DNA of 6,649 nt from Dokdonella_A sp035760865 (GTDB lineage: Bacteria; Pseudomonadota; Gammaproteobacteria; Xanthomonadales; Rhodanobacteraceae). This document shows positions 5,334-6,649 of the stretch, in pieces; the stretch's first letter is position 1, and every line of letters begins with the position of its first letter. The stretch spans positions 1 through 6,649 of the forward strand of contig DASTSE010000397.1 in assembly GCA_035760865.1 (NCBI GenBank). Direction: 5' to 3'. Under the pieces are notes generated by a model. It made no database searches, was not told where the DNA came from, and was given only the letters and a program-made list of their open reading frames with translations. A program made the position numbers and the translations under genes.

Positions 5334-6116
5334 TCAGATCCCGGTCATGCCGAGCGTGTTGTAACCGGCGTCGACGTAGGTGACTTCGCCCGTGATGCCC
5401 GACGCGAGGTCCGAGCAGAGGAACGCCGCGGCATTGCCGACTTCCTCGATCGTGACGCTGCGGCGCAGCGGTGCGTTCTCCTCGACGTGGTCGAGCATCT
5501 TGCGGAAGTTGGCGATGCCGGAGGCGGCGAGCGTCTTGATCGGGCCGGCCGAGATCGCGTTCACGCGCGTGCCTTCGGGGCCGAGGTTGTAGGCGAGGTA
5601 GCGCACGTTCGCCTCGAGGCTCGCCTTGGCCAGGCCCATCACGTTGTAGTTCGCGAGCGCGCGTTCGGCGCCGAGGTAGGTGAGCGTGAGGATCGCGCCG
5701 CCGCGGCCCTTCATGAGCGGGCGCGCGGCCTTCGCCATCGCGGCGAGGCTGTAGCTCGAGATGTCGTGCGCGATCGCGAAGTTCTCGCGCGTGAGGCCGT
5801 CGAGGAACTCGCCCGTCAGCGCCTCGCGCGGCGCGAACCCGATCGAGTGGATGAGGATGTCGAAGCCGTCCCAGTGCTTGCCGAGTTCGGCGAACAGGCC
5901 GTCGATCTCGGCGTCCTTGGTGACGTCGCACTTCAGCACGATGTTCGAGCCGAACGCGGTCGCCGCTTCGTCGACGCGGTCCTTGAGCTTCTCCTCGACG
6001 TAGGTGAAGGCGAGCTGGGCACCTTCGCGGTGCATCGCGTTGGCGATGCCCCAGGCGATCGAGCGTTGGCTGAGGATGCCCGTGACGAGGGCGCGCTTGC
6101 CGTGCAGGAAACCCAT
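5334..6116 (-). CDS. fabI: Enoyl-[acyl-carrier-protein] reductase (NADH), FabI type
   Basis: FabI reduces trans-2-enoyl-ACP to acyl-ACP, the last step of each fatty acid elongation round, in the cytoplasm. The 260-residue protein is a short-chain dehydrogenase fold of normal FabI length. It starts MGFLHGKRALVTGILSQRSI, with the FabI-type nucleotide-binding glycines. HSIGFAP is at 90-96, and Gly93, the site of triclosan-resistance changes in E. coli, is retained. The catalytic Tyr157 and Lys164 (YNVMGLAK) and Tyr147 match E. coli Tyr156, Lys163 and Tyr146. SAGPIKTLAASGI follows in the flexible substrate-binding loop. A GGAG Shine-Dalgarno lies five bases before the ATG. It follows a LysM protein gene on the same strand but has its own promoter, and it is followed closely by a gene for a secreted protein. 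Confidence 0.97.
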   Translation of the reverse strand: MGFLHGKRALVTGILSQRSIAWGIANAMHREGAQLAFTYVEEKLKDRVDEAATAFGSNIVLKCDVTKDAEIDGLFAELGKHWDGFDILIHSIGFAPREALTGEFLDGLTRENFAIAHDISSYSLAAMAKAARPLMKGRGGAILTLTYLGAERALANYNVMGLAKASLEANVRYLAYNLGPEGTRVNAISAGPIKTLAASGIANFRKMLDHVEENAPLRRSVTIEEVGNAAAFLCSDLASGITGEVTYVDAGYNTLGMTGI

Positions 6117-6150
6117 GTGCTCTCCAGGATCGTCGCGTAGGAAAGGGCGG

Positions 6151-6159
6151 ATTCTAGCA
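6151..6159 (-). promoter_or_regulatory. Extended -10 promoter of fabI
   Basis: The minus strand reads TGC then TAGAAT, a 5/6 match to the -10 consensus with the TGn extension. It lies 34 bases before the fabI start codon. No good -35 is seen 17 bases upstream (GGCGGT), which is tolerated at extended -10 promoters. The same TAGAAT hexamer serves the tRNA promoter at 56-61. The remaining 6160-6239 region, after the LysM gene, is GC-rich with CCGCGG palindromes but no clear terminator. Confidence 0.5.
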
Positions 6160-6239
6160 GCTGGCGCCGCGGCACCGCCCCGGCGCTCGGCCGCGGCATG
6201 CGTCGCGCCGCGCGAGGCGGGCGCGCAGGGTGCAGGCGC

Positions 6240-6649
6240 TCAGCTCGCGTCGAGACGCAGCTTGTCGCCGAGCCGCAGCGTGCGGACGGCATGCGGGTTG
6301 AGCTGGCGCAGGCGTCGCAGTGGAATGCCGTAGCGGTGCGCGACGCCCGACAGCGTGTCGCCCGCGGCGACCACGTGCACGCGCGCGCCGTGCTGCGCAG
6401 GGGGCGGCTCGTCGGCCGGTTCGGCTTCGCGCCCGGGCAGCAGCAGGCGCGTCGCCGGCAGCACGGTCGCATCCTCGGCGATCGCGTTCGCGGCGGCGAG
6501 CGCGGCGACCGGCACGCCGAGCTGGCTGGCCCAGCTGCCGATGCCGCTCGTACGCGCGGCGCGTTCCTCGCGCCAGTCGTTCCACAGCGACTGCGGCATC
6601 GCCTGCGATGCGACCAGGAAACGCTCCACGCGCGTCTCCGGCAGCAGCA
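6240..6649 (-). CDS. C-terminal end of a LysM-domain cell-wall protein, probably an MltD-like lytic transglycosylase (5' end outside window)
   Basis: The last 135 residues are present; the frame is open to the window edge. A canonical LysM peptidoglycan-binding domain (VHVVAAGDTLSGVAHRYGI, ending LRLGDKLRLD) occupies visible residues 90-133, nucleotides 6380-6249. Before it, residues about 32-72 (GIGSWASQLGVPVAALAAAN ... TRLLLPG) have the spacing of a degenerate LysM. A short Pro/Glu-rich linker joins the two. The visible start, LLPETRVERFLVASQAMPQS, resembles the segment that follows the catalytic domain in MltD-type lytic transglycosylases. That assignment is from memory of the family, as no catalytic residues are in view. 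A GTG at 6629 could be taken as a start, but it lies inside this conserved segment, so the gene most likely continues upstream. It precedes fabI on the same strand by 123 bases. Confidence 0.8.
   Translation of the reverse strand, partial: LLPETRVERFLVASQAMPQSLWNDWREERAARTSGIGSWASQLGVPVAALAAANAIAEDATVLPATRLLLPGREAEPADEPPPAQHGARVHVVAAGDTLSGVAHRYGIPLRRLRQLNPHAVRTLRLGDKLRLDAS

Noticed and set aside
5052..6140. Plus-strand open frame of 362 codons opposite fabI
   Set aside because: It is antisense to fabI, whose catalytic motifs are intact, and shows no recognisable domain.

Overview
This is a GC-rich (roughly 70% by eye) bacterial chromosomal window with densely packed genes. It most resembles a gammaproteobacterium of the Xanthomonadales/Lysobacterales type. 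The main reason is the histidyl-tRNA synthetase, which I recognise as close to the Xanthomonas form, with a eukaryote-like QCDID stretch in motif 2. The lineage is inferred from recalled family sequences, not from a search.

Layout, left half. The window opens inside a tRNA gene on the minus strand, most likely tRNA-Pro, with a recognisable promoter. Upstream of it on the same strand is a small gene for an unrecognised exported protein with a CxxCH motif near its C-terminus. Divergent from that, on the plus strand, come hisS (histidyl-tRNA synthetase) and a long MIO-type aromatic amino acid ammonia-lyase. The lyase is HutH-like but carries an internal insertion of about 50 residues and a long C-terminal tail.

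Middle (about 4083-4788). This holds a 99-residue GIY-YIG nuclease-domain gene among palindromic 27-base repeats. Two more copies lie in the hisS-lyase gap, making six in total. Each has an 8-bp stem (6 bp in one broken copy) and a GAAA/TTTC tetraloop. One inverted pair closely brackets the GIY-YIG gene like terminal repeats. A pair with the same geometry but only a 23-base spacer lies between hisS and the lyase. One copy is split by about 60 bases of another hairpin-rich sequence. The arrangement suggests a small repeat family associated with a GIY-YIG nuclease, and it is the most interesting part of the window.

Right half, all on the minus strand. The C-terminal end of a LysM-containing cell-wall protein (probably an MltD-like lytic transglycosylase) is followed by fabI (enoyl-ACP reductase), which has its own extended -10 promoter. 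Eleven bases after fabI comes a gene for an unrecognised secreted 177-residue protein, probably co-transcribed with fabI.

Functionally these are mostly housekeeping genes: translation (tRNA-Pro, hisS), fatty acid synthesis (fabI) and cell-wall turnover (the LysM protein). The accessory elements are the unusual lyase, two unknown exported proteins and the GIY-YIG/palindrome cluster.
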